A DNA stretch of 64,000 nucleotides, taken from contig JAQJZZ010000011.1 in assembly GCA_030077755.1 (NCBI GenBank), positions 2,356,001 to 2,420,000 of the forward strand, read 5' to 3'. The stretch is from Filosporella fistucella. Its lineage: Eukaryota > Ascomycota > Leotiomycetes > Helotiales. Below the pieces are notes generated by a model. That model did not search any database. It saw only the letters and a program-made list of their open reading frames with translations, and was not told where the DNA came from. Each line of letters starts with the position of its first letter. The stretch's first letter is position 1. Made by a program: the position numbers and the translations under genes. Positions 33,774 to 44,670 of this stretch are shown piece by piece.

Positions 33774-35334
33774 GGTGTAACATTTCGAATTTCGCCAGGC
33801 GTGGAAGTAGAAATTAGGTAATAATACCAAAATGTACCTGATAGATAGAATAATGAGGACCAGAATTGATGATTACTAAAATATTAGAAAGTATGATTCC
33901 GACTTAGATATGCACTTCTCTCTGGTTTACCCCGCATTATACCCCGCTATCCAGCCCTCATTGAACCCTCCGTAACCCCTCCATAAGCAAACCCCCAAAT
34001 CAACCTAATGTCTTATCCTCGCCCCAATATCAAACTCAGACTATGCGTTCTCCAATAAATATGCCCCTTTTTGCACCTTTATAATATCAATTCCTTGATC
34101 CTCTGGCGCAGTACTCTGCCGCCACCTAATCATATTGTTATTACATCCAGAATCATCACCCAAAACCAAGAACTTAGTCAACGTAGGCGCAACAGAATTG
34201 AGTGCCATTCGATCAGCAATAAATTGCTGTTTCGAAGTACTCGTATTTGTTCCCTGTTTTCATTGGCCCCCACTATCGCCTTCTCTTCCATCCTCAACAA
34301 CAAGGGAGTGGTAATATACTGACCGAACATCCCTCCCAATGAACCACAAAATTCGAATTCTCTGATTAAAATACTAAATTGGGTACCAGGCTACCATTCG
34401 CTATAATCTGCTGTTTCAAGGTCACTTTTACTAAAGTTTTGGGCCTTCGGTAGGAGTGTCATGTGTTCCCAATTGAATTGCTGACACCCATAATATAGTT
34501 TTTGTTGCGTAGCTGATATCATTCTACTCGAATGTATTCTGCTCTCGATGCTTTACTAGTATTCGTTCGGATTTTCAGCAAATACTATCTGAACATTTCG
34601 GTAACCCCCTTGTAGAAGGAGCAAAGGGAGTCATATTGGCTTCCCCTCTGAAATTGCTCGTAGTTTCAATGTGGAATTGTGACAATCCAGGAAGCCGGAT
34701 ATGCAATTCTCATGCGCGAGCAAGGGTCAAGATTACGTTCCCTTTCACGGCCCTTAAGCTCCCGAAAACTCTAGAAAATTTATTGTAATATTTGAATTCC
34801 ATGCTCTTCAAATTGAGTACTCGCCAATAAAATTCCTTTCGCCTGTCGCATTCCATCTCGGTCAAAGGAAGTTCACCTGTCACGTATGCATTCGCGTCCA
34901 AAGCCAATCACAATGATTCTCTTTCCCCTTTCGAGATTTCGCTTAGGCGACTCCTTTTCTAGCGAGACTCCGTCTACTTGATCTGGACTATAGTCTCATC
35001 ATGGTCCTTATCTTGCCGATCTTTCACATCCCACTTTCACCACCCTCCCAACAACCAAGAAACCAGAATCCCATTCTTGGATGATGGGGACAGAGGATGA
35101 CTTCGCCGACGGGCGATATCTTTCGAGTGGGTCCAGTTCTTATCTCTTCAATAAGCGGAAATCCGATAGAGCTTCTTATCACCTGCAGGGGAATGTTGGA
35201 TAGCTGTGAGAGCTTTTTCAGCACAGATAGAGTTTTGGGGAGAGCATCGAAATAGTTGAATCTCCAGGTCTACTTTCATTAGCAGTATCACGATTTCAAC
35301 CTTCTAATTCTGAGTACCTCTCTCCCCAATCGAA
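33774..35334. other. Intergenic with a possible orphan coding fragment
   Basis: 1.56 kb. A TTACCCCGC-type repeat is at about 33926-33955. On the minus strand, an ATG-less frame at about 34265-34041 reads KQQFIADRMALNSV and GDDSGCNNNMIRWRQ before a stop. It looks protein-like but was not identified. The last 350 bp form the promoter of the flavin monooxygenase gene. Confidence 0.4.
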
Positions 35335-36468
35335 ATGCAAATCGGTGTATTCCTCCCCATTGGCAACAATGGCTGGCTAATTTCTACTACATCCCCTCAA
35401 TACAAGCCCAGCTTCGAACTCAACAAAAAAGTCGTCCAAAAGGCCGAGAAATATGGATTCGATTTCGCGCTCTCGATGATAAAGTTGCGCGGTTTTGGAG
35501 GAAAGACAGAATTCTGGGATCACAATCTCGAATCATTTACTCTGATGGCTGGCCTCGCAGCCGTAACGTCAAAAATAAAGCTTTATGCCTCTACAGCTAT
35601 CCTCACCATTCCCCCACCTGTGGTAGCGAGGATGGCGAGTACAATTGATTCGATAGCACCGGGCAGATTCGGAGTAAATATCGTGACAGGATGGCAGGAG
35701 GCAGAGTATTCTCAAATGAGCATTTGGCCAGGAAATGCCTATTTCGGATATCGATACGATTACGCGACTGAGTATGTCCAGGTAATGAAAGAGCTTTGGG
35801 CAAATGGCGTTTCGAATTTCAAAGGCAAACATTTTACAATGAATGATTGCAAGATGGAACCGAAACCGTCAGGACAAATCAGTATTGTGGCTGCTGGGCA
35901 AAGTGGGAGGGGTCTGGAATTCGCAAGTCAATACGCGGATTTCAATTTTGCGATGGGGGCTGGAATTAATACGCCTACGGCGATTGTGGCTTCGAATGAG
36001 AAGTTGGTAGAAGCAAGTAAGAAGGCTGGGAGAGATTGCGGTGCATACGTCTTATTCATGGTCATCGCCGACGAGACGGATGAACTCGCAGAAGCAAAGT
36101 GGAAGCTATACAAAGATGGAGCAGATGTTGATGCATTGGCATGGATGGCAGATCAAGGCAGTAAAGATTCCAAAGCTGATTCGAGTGCTACTGCGAAGAC
36201 CATCAACCTACCTGAAGGAGCTGTGAACTTTAACCAGGGCACTTTGATTGGGTCGTGGGCAAAGGTGGCTGGCATGCTGGACGAGATTGCCGATATGCCA
36301 GGAACAAAAGGCATTATGTTAACGTTTGACGATTTTCTGATTGGAATGGATAATTTTGGAGAGAGGATTCAACCTTTGATGAAGTGTCGGACGACAATGA
36401 ATGGTGGGGCGAAGAGAAAGTTCGAGGAGCATAATGGAGATCACTCAGTATCAGCCGCTAAAAAATAA
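35335..36468 (+). CDS. RutA-type pyrimidine monooxygenase (LLM flavin-dependent)
   Basis: A single intronless frame of 377 residues. It matches bacterial RutA, the FMN-dependent luciferase-like enzyme that opens the uracil ring to ureidoacrylate, in sequence and length. Near-identical blocks are [89 protein letters not shown] and [18 protein letters not shown]. The C-terminus adds a short basic, hydrophilic tail ([21 protein letters not shown] region) absent from the bacterial enzyme as I recall it. The bacterial partner genes rutB-rutG are not in this window; an amidohydrolase of a different family lies 4 kb downstream. Absence of introns and bacterial resemblance suggest horizontal origin. 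Pyrimidine substrate is by family only. Confidence 0.88.
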   Translation: MQIGVFLPIGNNGWLISTTSPQYKPSFELNKKVVQKAEKYGFDFALSMIKLRGFGGKTEFWDHNLESFTLMAGLAAVTSKIKLYASTAILTIPPPVVARMASTIDSIAPGRFGVNIVTGWQEAEYSQMSIWPGNAYFGYRYDYATEYVQVMKELWANGVSNFKGKHFTMNDCKMEPKPSGQISIVAAGQSGRGLEFASQYADFNFAMGAGINTPTAIVASNEKLVEASKKAGRDCGAYVLFMVIADETDELAEAKWKLYKDGADVDALAWMADQGSKDSKADSSATAKTINLPEGAVNFNQGTLIGSWAKVAGMLDEIADMPGTKGIMLTFDDFLIGMDNFGERIQPLMKCRTTMNGGAKRKFEEHNGDHSVSAAKK

Positions 36469-36545
36469 ATTCCGACTTGAAGCAATGGAAATATAATCTA
36501 CATGCTACTTTATGATAGAAGGCGATAATCCTTCCGAGCGCCATA

Positions 36546-38913
36546 TTACGCCCCTAGGCTTGGTTCAAACCTCATCATCTCATTTAACATTTGCAAGCTG
36601 AATCCGTCTCCTTCACATAGACTAAGCATCCACTCTGCATCCATTTGGCCGAGTTCTCCTTGTCTTCCTTCCCTCCGTCCTTCCGCCCCCGGACTGGGTC
36701 TCGCTTGAGGCATGTAACCAAAGACATCATTGTCTCCTGTGTCAACGTCATTGAAACTAGTGGAATATGTATCAGCTGCTGCTTTGGGTGTGACATCAGG
36801 CTTTGGTGAGCCTCTGACATAGCTTTCCTGTGCAGCACTTGGGAAGCCGGGGGAGAATGCGGACAACCCAGTCGAATCATCGCGAAGAGGTTGTTGTGGC
36901 ACAGAACTGACAGGTTTCTGAACAGAAGTGCCCAGACCAACCTCATTTCCTGAACCCATGGATGGACCTCTAGCAAGGAACTCCATTGTCGCACCGATTA
37001 CATTTTCGAGAGCATCTCGGTACTTGGCTACAACTGGTGTTCGTTCGGCCATAACAAAGAGGGCAGAAGAGCAGGCTCGAAGATCATTCGAGACTGTGAA
37101 TGTCCAGAGGGAGGGTGATATAAATAGACAATAACTAAACAATGTTAAACTCGGATATCCCAATGCAAGGCTGATACGTACCACATAGTGACGCCAGCAA
37201 TGAACGTAGAGTGCAGAGCAATGAAAGAATGTCCATAAGAATCCCGTTGGTGCAATCTCTTAAAAATTTGGCAGATTTGACCAGAAGCATGGAGACCTAG
37301 AGCAACCCGTTGATCCGTGGGTGGTAGTATGGTGAGGAATGGTTGAAGTAAAAGTCGAACAGCCTTGTAGTAATGCATATCCAGATAGTCAGATTCATAC
37401 GGCGTCGAAGGTGGAAGAGCACGATGCCAGTCTTCCAACATCTTCAATGTAGGATTGATCTTGGGTACCAGACTCGCTGTAGGACGGTCAACTCTGTAAA
37501 TTGTTCCTTGTATGTGTGATTCGAGTCTCTTCAGGCGGATACACTGTATTCCAAGTGTAATATTTGAGGATGGGCGAGAGGCTTGAAAAGTGGGCGACGG
37601 TGATACAGCTAGAGTGCGTGCGATTAAACCGTCGTCTCTAACGGTGTCCTATGCACCACAAGAACATAGTCAGCATACAATTTTCGCCCGTTTACTATAA
37701 AGAAACCCCCGATTTATTTATAGGTATCCAGTTGCACGGATAACCCAAGTCACTCAATAGGTGAAGTAAGAGAGTTTTACTTACATCAATTTCAAGTGGG
37801 AGCGATGCGTCAATATCCCGATCAGCGATGCTATAAGGACGCCCAACAGACACAGCAATTACTCTCTCTAGAAAGTAAACAGTCCAGAAGAGCCTCCTCC
37901 TCAATTGCCCTTCATAGGGAGGCACGTTGCCATAATGTGCTTCCCTATGCAAACCTAGATCAACGCAAGTCCTCATAGCTAATCCGATCATATACCAGAT
38001 GCCAGAATTAGATGGTGATCGAAGATTGTACAGAACAAGAAGAGTCATGGCTTCGATATTGTGCACGGAATGCGATTCCCGTGCAGCTGAGATGTACTGC
38101 AAAGCTTTGTTGAAAAAATGCTCCGGTGGGGTATAGTCATATTGCTCGGTCAACTTCAACATAGTAGCTCCAATGGCATAGATCATGTAGATCTTGAAAG
38201 TTCCGTATTGATCCTTTGCACTGGAGTTATCTTGCACGAACCTGTTTGAATGCCTCTCCAGAATATCAGACCTGTCTAGAAATGGATATCTCAAATGCAA
38301 TCTAGTGAAATATGCATCTAGAATCCTCCCACCCATACCGTCATTTGGTGGGCCAGCACTGTTTTTCTTCAGATCGGCAATGCTGAGTGGTTTGGTTTGG
38401 TTAACTGTAGAGGCCAGAGCTTTGTTCCAGACAGTTGCCTGGACCATCTGCCCCAAATTTGTAGCTAGAGAAAAGCCGGATGACGAGCCCACATACGCTG
38501 CTTCACCTCCCAAGCTAAGAAAGCCTACTATATCAGCAATTCCTCCTTTGCCTGCCTGTCGATCTCTCTCCGAAGTTGTCGGAGAGACAGAATCGTGTTC
38601 ATGTTGTGCATTTTGGATGGAATCGTGTCTAGTCGAAGAGGCAGACGAATGTGCAGCAAGTTGGGATTCGAGAAATGATATACGTTCTAGAAGTGCTTGA
38701 TTTGGGCCACTTCTTAATATTAGTACAATGTCGGAACCATGAGTAGAACAATTACCTATTATACTCCTCAATGGCAGACGGAGGTTGAATACATGTTTCC
38801 TTCGCACTGGCGCAGTTGGCACATACCGGAAAGCCATGACATTTCTGTTTCCTTGTCCTACAGCGCTCGCAGGATTTCCTGGCTCGCTTTGACGGTCGAG
38901 GACTATCATCCAT
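36546..38913 (-). CDS. Zn2Cys6 transcription factor with fungal_trans domain (PF04082 type)
   Basis: Four exons (38913-38756, 38712-37785, 37648-37182, 37134-36546) give 713 residues. The zinc cluster is near residues 15-41: CERC, RTRKQKC, HGFPVC, ANC, ASAKETC. The first exon is out of the frame of the large downstream open frame, so a naive frame call misses the DNA-binding domain. A short coiled linker (ALLERISFLESQLAAH) follows. The regulatory domain has AYFTRLHLRYPFLDRSDI, GLAMRTCVDLGLHRE, RRRLFWTVYFLERVIAVSVGRP and, after the 47-nt third intron, YCLFISPSLW with DLRACSSALFVMAER. It is convergent with the RutA-like gene (77-bp gap) and divergent from the amidohydrolase, so it may regulate either. 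Confidence 0.9.
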
Positions 38914-40593
38914 GGTCAATTGGATGCATCAAACTTCGAAGCCGTATGATTTCTTTTGTAAGGAGAGACATAATGAGCAATAGTGGGTTGAGTCCCGGTG
39001 GTGGAGACAATCCGATAAGACCTTCAGATTGATGTTAAATTGATAAGGTAACACAGCCCGATGCAGCTGCAGATACGTGGCTGATTTGCCCGCAGAACCA
39101 AATGCCGCTGACTAATGCGTGACCCTGTCAATCTAGGAGATACGAATCACATGACTTTCGTTATCATTACATTCGTTCATATTGGATAACTTGTAGAAAT
39201 GAAATTGCAAGCATTTGAAGTTTCTGAAGTCTCCAACGAGGCATGCTTTGTAATTCCAGCTCAATAGTATGTATGTATATTTAATACATTTTGGAGCTTT
39301 TCAACAAATATCAAGCTTGGCTTTATGCTAGATAATAGGATCTTTTTGAAAGGTTATCGGTCACTAGATATGCTATACCTATAATTATATGTTAAGTTTT
39401 GAGATAAGCATTAAATATTCTTGTGATTGGCTAGTGGAACAATTGACGAGTTTAGAAGTGTGACGAAAACTGTAGGAGAGTTGATCAACTTATTGCCCTT
39501 GCCAGCTTAAAAAGCCAACGTTTTCATGTAAGTTTCTCAGAAGGAGATTGTGGCCGATTTTGATGTCGAACATACTTGTAGGCCAAAACGGCATCTCGGG
39601 CGTTGTAGAAAGTCGCCTATGGCGCTGCTTGGAGTATGTTGGGGAAGCGGGAAATGCCGGTAGGTAGCCACAGGCTTAATTACGTAGGCCAAACTACATT
39701 TTACAGCGATTGTAGGAATACAGTAAAATGACTACGCTTATTTTGGACGTACCAATCCATATGGTGATGTCGTGTGTCGCATTTTTGCGCCCTAATCGGC
39801 ATAAGGCTAACAATGACTTCGTATCTTTGTGGGGAGATTTGAATACCAGATCTAGTTAATTTATGGATTTATAGGACGAAATTTGCTCGATGCTAATATT
39901 GTGGGGTAATGCGCTCAATTACACAAAAAAGAGGTACTCCGCAAATCAGGAACGCAGCGATGACACGATTATAATTTTCGAAGTCCCTTGTTCAAGAGTG
40001 TTCGGGAAACGCATATAATAGAATTGTTCCGGAAAGTATACAAAATTTCAAGGCGTTTATAAATTTAGAGCCTGCTGAATCTAAAGTACCTATGTTTTGT
40101 CTCGTCATGGGGTGCGTCTCTCCACCCAGGGATGGACGTTAGGTGAATTAAAATTTGCATTTTCACAAAGAATCGTAATTGAAGCTTCTCATTGATATTG
40201 TGCTTTTCGAACCGTAGAAGTAAAACTGGTTTGAATTGCTAAGTCCTGTCCTTTTCTTGATTTTGGCTGTCGAGTGCAACTTAGATCCGAGAGCTCAAGT
40301 ATTGAGACTGTTATCTGTCATCAAGTCGATTGCGATGATCAGGAGGTATTTTTTCGTTGCTAACTAATTTATCACTGCTGTCGGAAACAATCCCACTCCT
40401 GGCTAGCCTCTTCGGTGCTGCATGTCCATGTCCTAGGCATCCCCGGAAACTCGCCTGGAAGGATCGTCCCGTATTACATCAAACTACAAGAAAGTGATGC
40501 CGATGTAAGATTTTCTGGTGAACTGGTTTCTGAATATCTCCAATGCAACATTCAGAGACGTTTTAAACAAGATGGTAAATCAGAGGGCTTTCA
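38914..40593. other. Intergenic, AT-rich, nothing recognised
   Basis: 1.7 kb between the regulator and the amidohydrolase. The first part must hold the regulator promoter; an unrecognised first exon of the amidohydrolase could lie in the last few hundred bases. Confidence 0.4.
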
Positions 40594-41797
40594 ATGTCCT
40601 TGGCCATACGGAGAGGTGTTGGTCTTTGTTGGGTCCCAAAGCAGGCCGGTCTCATCGTTCACTCCAGAAACCAGTTGCCGCAACACGTGCGTTTACGTGA
40701 GTTCTGTCAAAATTGGCATTGGAAATACTGTTCTGACTATGAAAGATCTGGAAAGCAGTTTGGCATCTATAGTAAGATTTCCTCTACTTCTGGGTTCCAG
40801 GGTAACAAAACAGATTGGCGAATCCCTTCGGAATCATGGGACACACATGTTCACATTTTTGACGAACAGCTTTATCCATACTCCCCAAATCGATCCTATA
40901 CCCCTCCTTCAGCTACTTTCGAACAATTGGTTTCCTTTTCTCGGTCAATCACCATGACCTCTAAACCATCGAATATGGTTTTAGTCCTCCCAAGTCCATA
41001 CGGGACACAAAATGAAAGCGTTTTAGATCCTCTACGAAAGAATGCAAAGGATAGTGGAATAAAGCTCAGGGGTATTGTGGTGGTAGATCCGAAGACTGTC
41101 AGCAGGGAAGAGCTTCTAGAAATGCACGGATTAGGCGTCCGTGGAGTGAGACTGAATATGGTCTCATCCGGTGGTAAAGTGACTACTTTTACTTTGATAG
41201 AAGCATTGCTTGAAACAGCAGAGATGATACACAATGCAGGATTACAAGAAAAATGGTGGATACAGCTCTTTATTCCGGGGCATTTCTGGGATGGTAAGTG
41301 GCTTTTTCATCACGTATCTTCACGGGAGGTCTTTTCGGTTCTAACAAGAGCTAGATCTACATGAACTTATAAGCAATTTGAGAGTCAAAATCATTGCTGA
41401 TCACCAAGGAGGCCTCAAAGCCTCCTCAATGCTTCCATCGAATCAAGCCATCGAAAGTCAGCCAGGCTTCTCCTCTCTCCTCTCACTCGCATCTTCGAAA
41501 CATCTTGTCGTCAAATTCTCCGCTTTCTCTCGAGCCTCCACAAACGCGGAAAGCGCATTTTCCGATCTGGAGCCTATTGTCAAACGCTTCGCAAAAGAGG
41601 TCCCTGATCAATTGATATGGTCAAGCGATTGGCCACATACAGGTGAAGCCAAAGGCAGGAAAGAAAGGGGTTTGAATGTGATAGAGGATTTCGAGACGGT
41701 AGATGATGTTGCAATATTGAGAAATTTGAGGAGTTGGGTAGATGAAGATACTTGGAGGAGAGTAATGGTTGATAATCCTGAGCGCATGTTTGCCTGA
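40594..41797 (+). CDS. Amidohydrolase (PF04909, TIM-barrel metal-dependent hydrolase)
   Basis: A metal-dependent hydrolase of the amidohydrolase-2/ 2-pyrone-4,6-dicarboxylate-lactonase-like group. Exons 40594-41293 and 41355-41797 are joined by a 61-nt intron with CTAAC branch. The first metal site is DTHVHIFD. IVVVDP, RGVRLNMVS, IIADHQGG (strand-6 His) and IWSSDWPHT (the C-terminal Asp motif) complete the barrel. The N-terminus is uncertain. The frame is open from an ATG at 40594, but family-like sequence begins only at about 40803 (GNKTDWRIPSESWDTH) just after a TTCCAG acceptor-like site, so an upstream exon is likely. Substrate unknown; decarboxylase or lactonase activity is equally possible in this superfamily. 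Confidence 0.8.
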
Positions 41798-43643
41798 TAG
41801 CTCGAATGCGGGGTAATGAGGGGCAGTGGAGGGGTAATGCGGGGAGATACTACGTACAGGCTGGAATAAATGTGAAAGGGTAAGGACCAATACCTGGACG
41901 AGTTTGATGAATAGAGACACTTGATTCGTGAGTATGCCCCGAAAATACCGTGATAAGGATGGCAATTACGTGACATTTAACATTTTTTTCGTCCAGTAGG
42001 TAGTAATACAATCGCGATTTACCTAGTATGATGAAAATTGGAATGGTTATATTTTTCGCATCAATCTAATTCATACAAATTTATGCCTGGGGTATAAGCT
42101 GTACTTTTCTGCAATTATAATATCTTGTTGCTCTATCATCCTCCTCATGCTGCAGTATTGGGGGAAGAGTAAAATGGGGAAAGAGAAATTCTCAACAATG
42201 AAAATCGGCATGAGATTCAGTAATGCGGCTTTGACGGAAGAATGGAAGGAAAATTAACTCCATCGCGTTTTTAAACTTCTTCTCCTGAACGTTATATATT
42301 ATTTTAATGTTCATGTGTGGTTTATTCCCTTGTATGTTAGATCCGTCTTTAATCATTGAGAGCGACTTGTGAATACTTGCTTATGAAGCATGTATTCAGC
42401 GGCTGATTCCTTGAACTTCAGATGACAGCAAGTGGCAGGACGTCCAGGAGCCATTTATGCAAGGACGAGAGCACTGGAAGTTAGAGCAGCTTTGAATCAG
42501 TTCTAACTCTATTCTAGTTCTCAAGATAGGATAATATTTTTGCCTGGGTAATGCACTGCCAGAGTTAATGTATGCTCTGAAAGTCGCAATGTCGTGGCAC
42601 AATACCTCATGCGCATGGTAATAGCCGATTTTATTTTGCGATATCTCAATTAGCTACACCTTTGCAGTGCTGGAGTGGGCTAAATAGTCCCACCGCACTC
42701 CTGATCGCCTCTGGTTGTGTACAAGTACATGCATTAAGAGCTAGTTTGAAACTATGTGAGTGGCGCACTGAGTTTTACCTGTAGCAGTTGGTCACCAAAT
42801 ATATGTCAAACAGAGATATAATTGAGGAGATCGCTATGGAACTTTGGTTGGAAAATCTACATTAAAATAGTCCCCAAGCTACGTCCCAGGAAACGGATCC
42901 TTCTCACTCGACGCCGACGCTGTAGTCGTAGATCTGGTGTTTCTATCTTTCTTCGCTCCTTCTGTAATGTCTACTCTCAATTCTCTTGGGGGCAATTACA
43001 CGCAAGCAGGTATCGAATACTGTTTACCGAAAACGCTTACAGCACAGAGCTATCTGAGTGAATATGCAAAGCAATACTGGAGCAAGAACAATGGGACATG
43101 AGAGGTGGATGAGGAAGTTAGGTTTGATTAAAAAAAATGATTATTTGACGTTTAACTGATTGTTCTATGAGATGAAGTTGCAGGGATATGTATAATCGGT
43201 TTCTAGGTAGTGGTTTATCAGGCCCGGTTAATCACACTTATGATGAACCTCCTAATTCTCATGGCTTATGTAGCAGCCAAACAAGCCAGCGATTCTGAAT
43301 CTACGATTGAAGATTTTGACCTGCTTGTACAAGGGGGAGAATCGATGATCAGGTAAGTACGGTAGTAAGCCAAGCAGCTTGCAGGAAGGGCTGCACTCTT
43401 CTATACATTACTTAATAGATATTTTACATGCGATGACTACAGAAAACAATAGAAAACATGGATCTGAATAATATCGTAATAAAACGCACACAGTAAAAGT
43501 GAAGATAAAATAATTCTGTCCAGAGTGTAAAAACCACTGTTGCAATTCCATCCACCCGGCCTGAAAAATTCTCGTTTGACTTTGACTCATCCACCCCACA
43601 ATAAAAATCCCTCCACCACCCCTACAATTCAACCTCTGGCTAC
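41798..43643. other. Gene-poor AT-rich region with an orphan exon
   Basis: 1.85 kb with no complete gene. Immediately after the amidohydrolase stop (41808-41848) is a GCGGGGTAA-type repeat, the reverse complement of the TTACCCCGC motif seen at 3658 and 33926. One coding-like fragment is listed separately at 42868-43101. Confidence 0.45.
42868..43101 (+). pseudogene. Orphan C-terminal exon of an unidentified protein
   Basis: An ATG-less frame bounded upstream by TAG (AAATAG, resembling a splice acceptor) and ending at TGA 43099-43101. It reads SYVPGNGSFSLDADAVVVDL, FLSFFAPSVMSTLNSLGG, NYTQAGIEYCLPKTL and SYLSEYAKQYWSKNNGT. The texture, with N-glycosylation-like NYT, NGS and NGT, is that of a secreted protein tail. 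No upstream exons were found, and the family was not identified. It is probably a relic. Confidence 0.4.
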
Positions 43644-43651
43644 TATATAAA
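43644..43651 (+). promoter_or_regulatory. TATA element upstream of the initiator tRNA gene
   Basis: TATATAAA ends 25 bp before the 5' end of the tRNA, the position of the upstream TATA used with internal A and B boxes by some fungal RNA polymerase III genes. Confidence 0.5.
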
Positions 43652-43676
43652 CGACAATACTGTTATCCCCTGTATA

Positions 43677-43801
43677 AGCTACTTGGCGCAGTGGGTAAGT
43701 TCATTCAAACTCGGAGGTCCTGAAATCAATGACTAATATAATTACAGAAGCGCGCCGGGCTCATAACCCGGAGGTCTCACGATCGAAACGTGAAGTAGCT
43801 A
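43677..43801 (+). tRNA. Initiator tRNA-Met (CAU) with a 53-nt intron in the D-loop
   Basis: Removing 43695-43747 leaves a perfect 72-nt initiator tRNA-Met. The acceptor stem AGCTACT/AGTAGCT has 7 of 7 pairs including A1-U72, a eukaryotic initiator hallmark. The D stem is GCGC/GCGC. The anticodon stem is CCGGG/CCCGG with loop CTCATAA (anticodon CAT) and three G:C pairs. The T stem is TCACG/CGTGA with the initiator T-loop ATCGAAA (A54, A60). The insert follows AGTGG (D-loop positions about 19/20), not the canonical 37/38 site. It begins GTAAGT, has GACTAAT about 10 nt before the end and finishes ACAG, all signals of a spliceosomal intron. The A box (TGGCGCAGTGG) is intact upstream of the insert. 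A seven-T terminator follows. Intactness argues that it is expressed. Confidence 0.85.
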
Positions 43802-43819
43802 TCTCCATACACAACTATA

Positions 43820-43826
43820 TTTTTTT
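43820..43826 (+). terminator. RNA polymerase III terminator of the initiator tRNA gene
   Basis: A run of seven T residues begins 19 nt after the tRNA 3' end, a standard Pol III terminator. Confidence 0.7.
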
Positions 43827-44670
43827 GCAGATTTTTTGAACATGTGCTTCTTATCTTGCTCTGAAACTTGAGGAAGAGAGATATTTTTTGTCTTCCTGGT
43901 TGACAAACGGTAATTGCTGGCTGATTTGGCTTGGTTTATTGTGGAGATGGGTTGTGAGTCACATAGGTACACAAGTTACATCAGAATTTGGAAGGGGACG
44001 AGGCATTTTTGGCAATCACCACTTTTTTGGAGAAAAAAGAGAAACTTTTTGGGGTCCATAAATTATGCTTGAAGTAGACTATTACATCTCAAATATCTGA
44101 TCCATCATATTTATTTACGTCTCGAAGTATGAAATCTTCTGAATCTCTAAGATGTGTCTGCTTCCCGTGACTTTTACCGGGACTAAGTCATCCACTTACC
44201 GAACGGCCTCTATTTTCACTCTACCTTACAAGTAACTACTATCAAAGAGGCCATCTCTAGGATTCTAATATATATATGTTTACAACAAAGTCTTATTACT
44301 TAGATATTTATTATACTTTAAAATACGAACCCTATCTAAATATATCTGGAGGGGTTCGATACATTTCATATGTTTCCAGGCCAGTATCGCTAAAGCCCGA
44401 ACACTTCGGGCTACAGGTCGCGAATTTATAGGGGTTAGTCACAACCAAGGAAACGCAATGATGTCAAGCGAGAGCCCTCTGTTATTAATTACTGAGGTCT
44501 GTCTTCTCTCCCTCTTCCAAACTGCTTCAATTCGGTGTCTGCTAACAACGATCCGATCCTCTGCCGTCCACATGTACAGATATTCTCAACGTCCTGCTCT
44601 TAGAATTTCTAGATGCAGTAAAGACTCTCTATCTCCGTCAATTGTATAATCTCCTAACTCTCGATCCCAA
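43827..44670. other. AT-rich spacer, possibly repeat-derived
   Basis: From about 44090 to 44420 the sequence is very AT-rich (CTAATATATATATG, TATTTATTATACTTTAAAATA), then contains a short GC-rich hairpin, GCCCGAACACTTCGGGC (44395-44411). This looks like decayed repeat or transposon flank, but no coding domain or terminal repeat could be identified. Confidence 0.3.

Noticed and set aside
40415..40957. 180-codon plus frame overlapping the amidohydrolase
   Set aside because: It overlaps the HxH-containing exon in another frame and has no recognisable motif.
43677..43801. Reading the D-loop insert as a canonical tRNA intron or as two separate tRNA halves
   Set aside because: The insert is not at 37/38, and the exons form one complete cloverleaf with 5'-to-3' order and a single terminator.
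44090..44420. Intact transposable element
   Set aside because: AT-rich and repeat-like, but no transposase or reverse-transcriptase frame and no terminal repeats could be found.
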